DNA of 64,000 nucleotides. Source: Candidatus Acidulodesulfobacterium acidiphilum. GTDB lineage: Bacteria; SZUA-79; Acidulodesulfobacterales; Acidulodesulfobacteraceae. The stretch covers positions 22,387 to 86,386 of the forward strand of contig SHMQ01000009.1 of NCBI GenBank assembly GCA_008534395.1. Direction: 5' to 3'. The notes under the pieces are model-generated. The model was given only the letters and a program-made list of their open reading frames with translations, was not told where the DNA came from and searched no databases. Positions 48,831-56,403 of the stretch are shown here, piece after piece. The stretch's first letter is position 1. Every line of letters begins with the position of its first letter. The translations under genes and the position numbers were made by a program.

Positions 48831-51263
48831 TTACCTTCTTAAAGTTATACCGAAACGGTTATTAAGTTCTTTAATCAAGCCGTCTCTTAATTCATTGACT
48901 TCATCCATAGTAAGCGTTCTATCGTCGGCAATAGCGTCGTATCTTATAAGAAAAGATATTTTGCCTTCATCTATCTGTTTGCCGGTATAAACATCTTCAA
49001 GCCTGACGTTTTTAATTAATGCCGAATATCCTTTAATGACTTTTTCTATAGAAGCATACTGAATGTTTTTATCGCATACTATAGAAATATCCTGTTCAAT
49101 TTCAGGATATCTGTTAGGCGGTATGAAAGTTTTTTTATTCGAGATATATTCTTTAATATGGTCTAAATCAAACTCGAATGCAAAAACCTTGCTTTCTATT
49201 TTAAATTCGTCTAATATTTCTTTCTTAATTTCGCCGAAAATTCCGACTTTAGCTTTGCCGGCGGTAATTTCCAAAGATGCATTTTCGTTATAAAAACTTG
49301 CATCCTGTGTTTTATCGAACGAAAATTTTTTTATTCCGGATTCTTTAAGTAAAAATTCGACGACGCCTTTTCCTGTATAAAATTCAGTATCGCGGCTCGA
49401 ACTCTTAATGCCGGTACAGAAGCATCCGCATAAAACGTTTTTTTCGTTAACCGGCATACCGTCGGTATTTTCTCCTATATAAGCTTTTCCTATTTCAAAA
49501 ATTTTAATATTTTTATATTTTCTGTAATTTTGCTGAACCGACCTTAAAATATCGGGTATAAGATTTATCCTGAAAAAAGCATAATCTGCGGAAATATAAT
49601 TTTTAAGCTCTAAAACCGAATTTCTGCCTATGGAAGAATTCGTAACCGATATATTTATTTCTTTTTCGCCGGTAAGAGACGGCGAAATTATCTCGGTAAA
49701 TCCGGCATATCTTAATAAATTTCTGTAAAGCCTGTATGTTTCGAAATTTGCGTTTTTTAACGGAGGAGCAAGTAAGCCCAAAGGCATAGACGACTTTATA
49801 TTATCGTAACCATATATTCTTAATACATCTTCGTATATATTTACGGTTTCGCCGATATCCATCCTGAAATAGGGCGGGGAAACTTTAAGAGCCTTATTTT
49901 CTTCAACAGAAGGTTCGACGCGATACCCCAAGTTAGACAAAACGGTTTGAGCTTTTTTATTTACTGCCGAATCACCAGAAAATTCCGATAAAACGCTAAG
50001 GTCTATTTCATAAATTTTAGAGGTTTTATCATCCTTTATATCGTAAGCATAGCATTTGATTTCGATATCGCCTTCATATTTGCGAAGAAGTTGCAGAAAA
50101 CGTTTAATAGCATATATGCTTAAAGCGGGGCTTATCCCTTTTTCGAAGCGCGTCGAGGCATCCGTCCTTAAAGAAAGCGTCCTTGAAGTCTTTCTTATTC
50201 TAGACATATTGAAATTAGCCGATTCTACGATAATATCTGCAGTGTCGTTGTCTATTTCGCTATTTGCGGAACCCATTATTCCTGCTATAGCGATAATTTT
50301 ATTTTTATCGGCTATAACTATATCTCCATCCGATAATTTTCTTTCTTTTCCGTCTAAAGTAACGGCGGTTTCTCCTTTTAACGCAAATCGCACGTTAATT
50401 GCGTTTCCGTCAAGTTTTGAAGCATCGAATGCATGCAGCGGCTGTGAAGTTTCCATCATTACGATATTAGTTAAATCGACTATATTATTAATCGGCCTTA
50501 TGCCGCTTTTCATAAGCTTATTTTTAATATGCAAATCCGATTCTTTTATTTTTAAACCAGATATTTTTACCGCTATATAAGACGGCGCTATTTCTTCTTC
50601 AGCTATATTAACGCTTAATTCATTTCTATCGGAAACATATTTTTCGCCGGCGTTTATATTAACGCCCTCGTATATTTCAGGTAAAAGTATCTTTTTATCT
50701 AATATTGCCGCTAACTCATACGCAAATCCCATAATTCCAAAAAGATCCGGTCTGTTTGGCTCAAGATCGAATTCTAAAACCGTATCGTCAAGTTCAAAAA
50801 TATCGAATGCAGACATACCTGTTTTTAAAAAAGGAAATTCTGCTATCGAATCTATATTTAACTGGAGTCCCAAATCTTTTTCAGAACAGAAAGCGGCTTC
50901 GGAAACCACGCCGAATATAGCCTTATCCCTAATTTTTAATCCGTGGTCGAATACGGTGCCTTTTGTAGCTATAAGAGGTTTGTCTCCAACTTTTACGTTT
51001 AGTCCCTCTTTGGTAAACACTATCCTTTTAACTCCTAAGGTTTCTCCTGCGTAAACTTCGGCTATGCCGAACTTATCGTTGGAAGGATGCGGCGCAATAC
51101 TTTTTATTTCACCGAGTACGATATTTTGAAACGACTTTTTTTGCGAATAATAAGGAAATATTTTTTCTACTTCCATAGTTCTGCCGTTTAAAAGAGAGGC
51201 TACTTTTTCGGGCTCCGTTTTAAAATAAACAAATTCTCTAAGCCAGTTCAAGCTTACTTTCAA
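48831..51263 (-). CDS. pheT: phenylalanyl-tRNA synthetase beta subunit
   Basis: PheT pairs with PheS to charge tRNA-Phe. The 810-residue protein has the N-terminal EMAP-like tRNA-binding domain (about 40-150), and the B3/B4 editing domain with IRPINNIVDLTNIVMMETSQPLHAFD. The B5 domain and a catalytic-like domain follow. A C-terminal ferredoxin-fold anticodon-binding domain ends it (RYPEIEQDISIVCDKNIQ). Its partner gene pheS is over 4 kb away, beyond dprA, a PRTase gene and a helicase gene. Confidence 0.96.
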   Translation of the reverse strand: MKVSLNWLREFVYFKTEPEKVASLLNGRTMEVEKIFPYYSQKKSFQNIVLGEIKSIAPHPSNDKFGIAEVYAGETLGVKRIVFTKEGLNVKVGDKPLIATKGTVFDHGLKIRDKAIFGVVSEAAFCSEKDLGLQLNIDSIAEFPFLKTGMSAFDIFELDDTVLEFDLEPNRPDLFGIMGFAYELAAILDKKILLPEIYEGVNINAGEKYVSDRNELSVNIAEEEIAPSYIAVKISGLKIKESDLHIKNKLMKSGIRPINNIVDLTNIVMMETSQPLHAFDASKLDGNAINVRFALKGETAVTLDGKERKLSDGDIVIADKNKIIAIAGIMGSANSEIDNDTADIIVESANFNMSRIRKTSRTLSLRTDASTRFEKGISPALSIYAIKRFLQLLRKYEGDIEIKCYAYDIKDDKTSKIYEIDLSVLSEFSGDSAVNKKAQTVLSNLGYRVEPSVEENKALKVSPPYFRMDIGETVNIYEDVLRIYGYDNIKSSMPLGLLAPPLKNANFETYRLYRNLLRYAGFTEIISPSLTGEKEINISVTNSSIGRNSVLELKNYISADYAFFRINLIPDILRSVQQNYRKYKNIKIFEIGKAYIGENTDGMPVNEKNVLCGCFCTGIKSSSRDTEFYTGKGVVEFLLKESGIKKFSFDKTQDASFYNENASLEITAGKAKVGIFGEIKKEILDEFKIESKVFAFEFDLDHIKEYISNKKTFIPPNRYPEIEQDISIVCDKNIQYASIEKVIKGYSALIKNVRLEDVYTGKQIDEGKISFLIRYDAIADDRTLTMDEVNELRDGLIKELNNRFGITLRR

Positions 51264-51287
51264 TTTTAATTCCTCCGATTATTTTAT

Positions 51288-51376
51288 GAAAAAGGTGTCA
51301 GATTAATTTTACGCAAAATTTTTTATCTTTAATTGTTTATTTTAGTACGCGTAAAATAAAATCTGACACCTTTTTC
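51288..51376. repeat. family A palindromic repeat, copy 5
   Basis: This 89-bp copy sits just upstream of pheT. It has the same GAAAAAGGTGTCAGATTAAT end and TTTTATCTTTAATT interior as copy 1 near 18.8 kb. It therefore lies between the pheT start and any promoter upstream of the tandem array at 51.5 kb. Confidence 0.9.
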
Positions 51377-51469
51377 TTAGATATTTTATAGTCATTATAA
51401 CATATTCAAGAGATTTTTGCCGCTCTATTGCAGGATTAAAGTTTCTTTTATCTTTTCCGTTTTATTACG

Positions 51470-51608
51470 GATACGGAATTGAATTCTGGCACTTCCAATT
51501 TGTGACGGTGCCAGAATTGAATTCTGGCACTTCCGATTTGTGACGGTGCCAGAATTGAATTCTGGCACTTCCGATTTGTGACGGGGACAGAATTGAATTC
51601 TGGCACCG
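51470..51608. repeat. family B tandem array, four units of 38 bp
   Basis: Four GAATTGAATTC cores begin at 51476, 51514, 51552 and 51590, an exact 38-bp period. Each unit has GCCAGAATTGAATTCTGGC (or a close variant) followed by ACTTCCGATTTGTGACG. The first unit differs at its left arm (ACGGAATT) and the last has GGGGACAG. The array lies between the dprA stop and pheT. The spacers are identical to each other, so this is a tandem repeat and not a CRISPR. Confidence 0.95.
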
Positions 51609-51611
51609 TAT

Positions 51612-52604
51612 CTATATAATGTCAAACAGACCTGGCTGTGTCAGGCGGTCGTCTTCGGCAAACTTTTCCGCGTAAAGTTTATTATGGACGTCATGCATTT
51701 CTTCTAAAGACGCGCCTAAATCCGGAATAAAATCTCCACGTAACTTTACTCCAAAAACCCCGACTTGTCCGTAAAGGGATTTCAATCCTTCATTTTCGTA
51801 AGAATTCATTAAATTTAAGTTGTACTCCGGAATAAAAACCGGACGTTTTTGTTTAATAGAAAAACCGCAAGTTTTCATAGTTCCGCTTTTTATAGGCGAA
51901 GATAACGCAAAAGTTCCAAGCGAAGAACCGCTCTGCAGTCTGTCCCTTGCCACTAAATTTTTGGAAGATATAGGTTCGTGCGGCGAAAGTTCCGAAACCA
52001 GCGCTCCCCCATTTAATATTATTTCATTATACAAATCCCTATTCTCGGGGGGATATACCGGGGAAAGAAGTCCTGAACCAAGAAAGGCTATAGTATATCC
52101 GTTGTTCTTTAATACAGTCCTGTGAGCCGCCGAATCTATCCCTAATGCAAGTCCGCTTATTATAGCATAACCTGAAGAACATAGTTCCGAGGTTATATCC
52201 TCTGCAAGTTTAACCGCATATTCCGGCGGTTTTCTCTGCCCTACGACGGCGGCCGCTATTTTTAAGTCCTCTTTTAATGTCCCTTTATAATAAAGAATTA
52301 AAGGCTTATTTTTAATTTTGCGTAAATTTGCCGGATATAAAGAAGAATTAAAAGTTATTATTTTAACGCCGTTTTTAGAAGCCTCGTCAATTTCTTTTAT
52401 GGCATCGAAAAAAGCCGTCTTTATAACTCTTTGATTTATTAATATCTTAACGTAATCTATTTTTAAACCTGTTTTAATAAAATCGGACTTATCGGCGTTA
52501 AAAATTTCGCATGGACTGCCGAATGCATTAATTAAAAAAATTATATGCCTGTTCTGCAGGCCCTTTATTTTTTTAAGCGCTAAAGTGCATATAATATCGT
52601 CCAT
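51612..52604 (-). CDS. dprA: DprA-like DNA-processing protein, divergent
   Basis: DprA proteins bind incoming single-stranded DNA and load RecA in transformation; some relatives occur in accessory loci. The 330-residue protein has a helical N-terminal domain (about 1-75). The Rossmann-like core follows, with SGLALGIDSAAHR (150-162), IAFLGSGLLSPVYPPENRDL and GGALVSE. The DNA-binding loop reads RDRLQSGSSLG (220-230) rather than the common RNRxxxGLS, and SPIKSGTMKTCGFSIKQ replaces the usual SGSLITA segment. A winged-helix end is not obvious. It overlaps the upstream PRTase gene as TAATG, so the two are translationally coupled. Confidence 0.8.
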   Translation of the reverse strand: MDDIICTLALKKIKGLQNRHIIFLINAFGSPCEIFNADKSDFIKTGLKIDYVKILINQRVIKTAFFDAIKEIDEASKNGVKIITFNSSLYPANLRKIKNKPLILYYKGTLKEDLKIAAAVVGQRKPPEYAVKLAEDITSELCSSGYAIISGLALGIDSAAHRTVLKNNGYTIAFLGSGLLSPVYPPENRDLYNEIILNGGALVSELSPHEPISSKNLVARDRLQSGSSLGTFALSSPIKSGTMKTCGFSIKQKRPVFIPEYNLNLMNSYENEGLKSLYGQVGVFGVKLRGDFIPDLGASLEEMHDVHNKLYAEKFAEDDRLTQPGLFDII

Positions 52605-53215
52605 TAAATATCCCCGCCCGCAAAATTTATAATATCTTCTTCCTTGGGCGTTTTACCGAGAAATATTCCTGTTACAGCGCTTGCCCCCTCTTTTAATAAT
52701 GCGTTTTTTATAATATTAAAAGTAGTTCCCGTAGTTATAATGTCGTCGAAAATTATTATTTTTTTTGATTTATAATTATACTTATACTCAAACGATATAT
52801 TATTTAAGTCCTTTTTTTTCAATTCTATATTATTCTCGATATGCCCTGGTTTGTGACCTTTAGTGCATACTAAAGCCTTTTCGTAAGTAGAAATAGTTCC
52901 CAGCGCCGAAAGATACATGCATACCTGAGAATTAGGATAAACGTCCAAATATGAATTGCTCGGCGGAACCGGAAGTATTAAATCGTAAAAATAAAAATAA
53001 TTATATATAATATTGTTCAATATTTTTATAAAAAAAGCTACGGCCTTATAATCGCCCTTTTTATATTTTAAAATTAAATCGGAATATTTTACGCTTGAAG
53101 GTAACCTGCGCTTGCCAAAGAGATATTTTTTATTTTCCGGAATATAATAATCTAAATAAAAATATTCTCCGTTGCCGCCTATTTTTATATTCATATTATT
53201 TTGAAGCATTATCAA
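52604..53215 (-). CDS. ComF-like phosphoribosyltransferase-domain protein
   Basis: The C-terminal half has the phosphoribosyltransferase motif IIIFDDIITTGTTF, as in ComFC. DLILPVPPSNSYLDVYPNSQV lies earlier, where ComF proteins have their first conserved loop. The usual four-cysteine zinc finger of ComFC is missing, and the N-terminus is instead Tyr/Lys rich. Family enzymes bind PRPP, but ComF's activity is not settled. The start is uncertain: TTG at 53215, ATG at 53209 and ATG at 53194 are all possible, and none has a clear ribosome site. It is coupled to dprA and divergent from the helicase gene. Confidence 0.7.
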   Translation of the reverse strand: MIMLQNNMNIKIGGNGEYFYLDYYIPENKKYLFGKRRLPSSVKYSDLILKYKKGDYKAVAFFIKILNNIIYNYFYFYDLILPVPPSNSYLDVYPNSQVCMYLSALGTISTYEKALVCTKGHKPGHIENNIELKKKDLNNISFEYKYNYKSKKIIIFDDIITTGTTFNIIKNALLKEGASAVTGIFLGKTPKEEDIINFAGGDI

Positions 53216-53285
53216 TATTATTATTATTAATAAACTTTGCCATTGATTTTATAAAATTAAATCGTTAATAAATCGACAATTTAAT

Positions 53286-55328
53286 ATGATAAATCTTTAT
53301 CTTAAAAATTTCAATTTTAATATATCTAACTCTATAGGGATACTGCTTTCTTCCGACAATGAATGCAGCCATTTTATTAAAAAAATCGAAGATTTAAACG
53401 TAAAATGCAAATTTTTTACTTTTGAAGATTTAAAAAAAAATTTTAATATAGACGGCGCAATTGAATCCCCTTTAAGTTTTCCTTTTAAAAATATTAAAAA
53501 CGTTTTATCGGCACAAGCGGTTTTTTTAAGCGCTATAACATTGAATTCGCTTTCTGACGCCGTCTTATTGAACGCCGTCTGCGACTTTGCGCTAAATAAC
53601 GACATTATTTTAGGCATAACGACGGAAACGACTTTTAACGGCGCTAACGATTTAACAAGTTTATATGACAACATGCTAATCGAAAAAAATTATTACGAAA
53701 ATTTAATAATCGATATTTACAAATCGCGTTTAAAAATGCTTTTAAAAACAAGAATTTTAGCTTCGTCAAAACACGGCGGATACACGGAATCTATTGACTT
53801 GTTTATCAATAAAATGAAAACTATACGTTTTAATCCTAAAATTAATAATACAAATTTATTTTTTTTAAATTCTGAAAAATTCGCCGTGAGTATTAATATA
53901 ACGCCGCCGCACAAAAATATACAGGCGACCGGACAAGCGGCGGAATCTATTTCTCAAAATGAAATTAATCTAAATACAAATTTATTAGACATGCACTTTT
54001 ACCAAAAAGAGCTGTTCGATAAAATTAAAATATTTTTAAATACCGCAAAAAATTTTAAAGAAAAAACGGTTTTAAAAAGAATCGGAGGGGCTACCGAAAA
54101 AAGGACGCAAAATTTGGAACTAAGCAAAATTCAAAAAATATCGATAAAAGAAACAAATACGGCACTTCTTATAATAGCAGGCGCAGGAGCGGGTAAAACT
54201 AAAGTAATAGTCGATAAATTCTTATATTTATTAAATTTTTTTTCCGCAGATTCGATACTTGTTCTGACTTTTACCAATAACGCCGTAACCGAAATAAAAA
54301 ACAGGATAGCAAAAAAATTAAATATTAACGAATATGGCGCATTTATAAACAATAGGATTTTAAATATTTCAACTTACCACAGTTTTTTCTATTCGATAAT
54401 AAAAGAATTTTATAGCGAACTTGGATATCAATCTGCTCCTTCGGTTTCAGATGGAAAAATTGGAGAGTCCTCGTCGAATAATAAATGCACTAATGAATTA
54501 TCTATAACTTACGATGAAATTATTTTAAATATAGTAAAACTTTTTCAAAACGATTCCATAGTAAGCGAAATATCGTCAAGATTTAAATATATATTAGTCG
54601 ATGAATATCAGGATTTAGATTTTTTGAGCGATTATTTAATAAAAAAAATAGACGCGTGCAAGGGTAAAGTTATGTATGCCGGAGACGACGACCAGTCGAT
54701 ATATGGATTTAACGGAGGAGATTTATTTAATATTCTGTCGTTCGACCTGTTTTTCCCTTCAGGCAAGGTGTTCGTTTTTCAGAATAATTACAGGTCAAAC
54801 CGGACTATAGTAGAATTTTGCAATTCAATATTGAATAACATAAAATTCAGATATCCAAAAAAAATAATTGCAACAAAGAATATGATATATGACGGGGCAG
54901 TCGATATTATAGATTTTAAAAATAAAAGCGAAGAAGAAAAATTTATAGAAAAAAAAGCGGCGAATTATTTTAAAAGCGGAAAGAAAACTGCTGTTTTAGT
55001 AAGAACAAAAAAGGAAAAATCTAAATTTCTGGCTATTCCTAATTTAACCGATTTTTGCTCGGTATCGACCATACATGCAGGCAAAGGTTTGGAGTATGAC
55101 GTAGTATTTATATCCATTTTAAAAAAAGCTTATTTGAAAAAAGATAACAGACCGTCCGATTTTAAAATTCATCCTTTCTTAAATTTTTTTAAAACAGCTC
55201 ATACGTTTAAACTAACGGATATATTCATCGACGACGAGGTAAGGCTTTTTTACGTTGCCGCTTCAAGAGCTAAAGAAAAACTTTATATAACTTATTCGGG
55301 AGAAATTTCTGATTTTTTAAAACGTTAA
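53286..55328 (+). CDS. UvrD/Rep-type superfamily 1 helicase with unusual N-terminal domain
   Basis: Residues 280-680 are a UvrD-type SF1A helicase. They contain Walker A AGAGAGKT (298-305), VLTFTNNAVTEIKNRI, Walker B ILVDEYQD (436-443), GDDDQSIYGFNGG (466-478), NYRSN (501-505), STIHAGKGLEYDVVFI (594-609) and YVAASRAKEKLYIT (656-669). The 2B subdomain is very short compared with UvrD or Rep. The first 280 residues are not part of the helicase. Residues about 16-160 have alternating strands and helices, with AVFLSAITLNSLSDAVLLNA (78-97), which resembles the HFCD flavoprotein fold; this is a visual guess. No ribosome site precedes the ATG. It diverges from the PRTase gene and its end overlaps the pheS end by 4 bp. 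Confidence 0.85.
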   Translation: MINLYLKNFNFNISNSIGILLSSDNECSHFIKKIEDLNVKCKFFTFEDLKKNFNIDGAIESPLSFPFKNIKNVLSAQAVFLSAITLNSLSDAVLLNAVCDFALNNDIILGITTETTFNGANDLTSLYDNMLIEKNYYENLIIDIYKSRLKMLLKTRILASSKHGGYTESIDLFINKMKTIRFNPKINNTNLFFLNSEKFAVSINITPPHKNIQATGQAAESISQNEINLNTNLLDMHFYQKELFDKIKIFLNTAKNFKEKTVLKRIGGATEKRTQNLELSKIQKISIKETNTALLIIAGAGAGKTKVIVDKFLYLLNFFSADSILVLTFTNNAVTEIKNRIAKKLNINEYGAFINNRILNISTYHSFFYSIIKEFYSELGYQSAPSVSDGKIGESSSNNKCTNELSITYDEIILNIVKLFQNDSIVSEISSRFKYILVDEYQDLDFLSDYLIKKIDACKGKVMYAGDDDQSIYGFNGGDLFNILSFDLFFPSGKVFVFQNNYRSNRTIVEFCNSILNNIKFRYPKKIIATKNMIYDGAVDIIDFKNKSEEEKFIEKKAANYFKSGKKTAVLVRTKKEKSKFLAIPNLTDFCSVSTIHAGKGLEYDVVFISILKKAYLKKDNRPSDFKIHPFLNFFKTAHTFKLTDIFIDDEVRLFYVAASRAKEKLYITYSGEISDFLKR

Positions 55329-56359
55329 AACTGGTTTAAGATATCGAGGCTGCCCTGATATAAAAGCCGCAAATCGTTGATATTGTATTTAAGCATAACT
55401 ATTCTGTCGAATCCCATTCCAAAGGCAAAACCTTTATATTCTTGCGGGTCTATGCCTGCATATTTAAAAACGTTGGGATGCACCATTCCGCATGGAATTA
55501 CTTCTATCCAGCCGGTATTTTTACAGACTCCGCATCCTCTTCCGCCGCAGAATACGCATTCTATATCAAGATCTAAACCCGGTTCAACAAAAGGATAAAA
55601 AGCAGGCCTGAAACGTGTTTTTCTTGCGCCGAGAAGGTGTTTTACTGTCTCTTCCAATATTCCTTTTAAATCCGAAAGTTTAACGTTTTTATCTACGAAA
55701 AGGCCTTCCATTTGATTAAACATAAAAAGGTGCGTCGCATCCACGGCTTCATATCTGTAACATCTGCCCGGCGCAATTATCCTTAAGGGCAGTTCTTTTT
55801 TTTCGAGGGTTCGAGCTTGAACGCTGGACGTGTGCGTTCTCGGCACCAAACCGTTCAGCAGATAAAAAGTATCCCATACGTCTCTTGCGGGATGATCCGC
55901 CGGAATATTTAACGCATCGAAATTATAATAAGTAGTTTCTATTTCAGGGCCTTCGACTATTTGGAAACCCATAGACGTAAAAAAATCGGCCGCTTCTTCC
56001 AGTACAGCAGTTATCGGGTGTTTATGAAATCTTTCTATCTGTTTTCCGGGTATTGTAAGGTCTATTTTATATTCGTCGAAAAATTTTTTATTTTCTCCTG
56101 AAAAAAGTTCTATTTTTTTTGTATTATAAATTGCTTCTATCTCGTTTTTGACTTCATTCGATTTTTTTCCTATAATTTTTTTTTCTTCTATAGAATATGA
56201 ACCGATATTATGTAAAATCTCCGTCAGCTTGCCTTTTTTTCCCATAAAAGCCTTAAAGATGCCGTCTAATTCATTTAAATCCTTGGCGGAATCCAAAGAT
56301 ATTTTTGCTTCTTCAAAGATTTTATTTATAGTATTTATAATTTCTATGTTTTTTTCCAT
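55325..56359 (-). CDS. pheS: phenylalanyl-tRNA synthetase alpha subunit
   Basis: PheS is the catalytic subunit for tRNA-Phe charging. The 344-residue protein has an N-terminal coiled coil (about 1-90). The class II core follows, with HPITAVLEEAADFFTSMGF, the motif 2 region RTHTSSVQARTLEK and GRCYRYEAVDATHLFMFNQMEG. Motif 3 is GFAFGMGFDRIVMLKY. The cysteine group CVFCGGRGCGVCKNTGW is seen in many bacterial PheS. It is separated from pheT by three genes. Confidence 0.96.
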   Translation of the reverse strand: MEKNIEIINTINKIFEEAKISLDSAKDLNELDGIFKAFMGKKGKLTEILHNIGSYSIEEKKIIGKKSNEVKNEIEAIYNTKKIELFSGENKKFFDEYKIDLTIPGKQIERFHKHPITAVLEEAADFFTSMGFQIVEGPEIETTYYNFDALNIPADHPARDVWDTFYLLNGLVPRTHTSSVQARTLEKKELPLRIIAPGRCYRYEAVDATHLFMFNQMEGLFVDKNVKLSDLKGILEETVKHLLGARKTRFRPAFYPFVEPGLDLDIECVFCGGRGCGVCKNTGWIEVIPCGMVHPNVFKYAGIDPQEYKGFAFGMGFDRIVMLKYNINDLRLLYQGSLDILNQF

Positions 56360-56403
56360 TATTATATATTACCAAACTTTATATAATTATTTCAACAAAG
56401 TTT

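Noticed and set aside
50056..50580. 174-residue plus-strand ORF opposite pheT
   Set aside because: Entirely antisense to the conserved B3/B4 region of pheT; treated as a shadow frame.
51470..51608. CRISPR array
   Set aside because: The repeats are regularly spaced, but the intervening sequence is the same in every unit and no cas gene is near. It is a tandem palindromic repeat.
51425..51625. 66-residue minus-strand ORF across the 38-bp repeat array
   Set aside because: Its translation is just the repeat read through (recurring NSGT and ARIQF-type segments), with no ribosome site or family resemblance.
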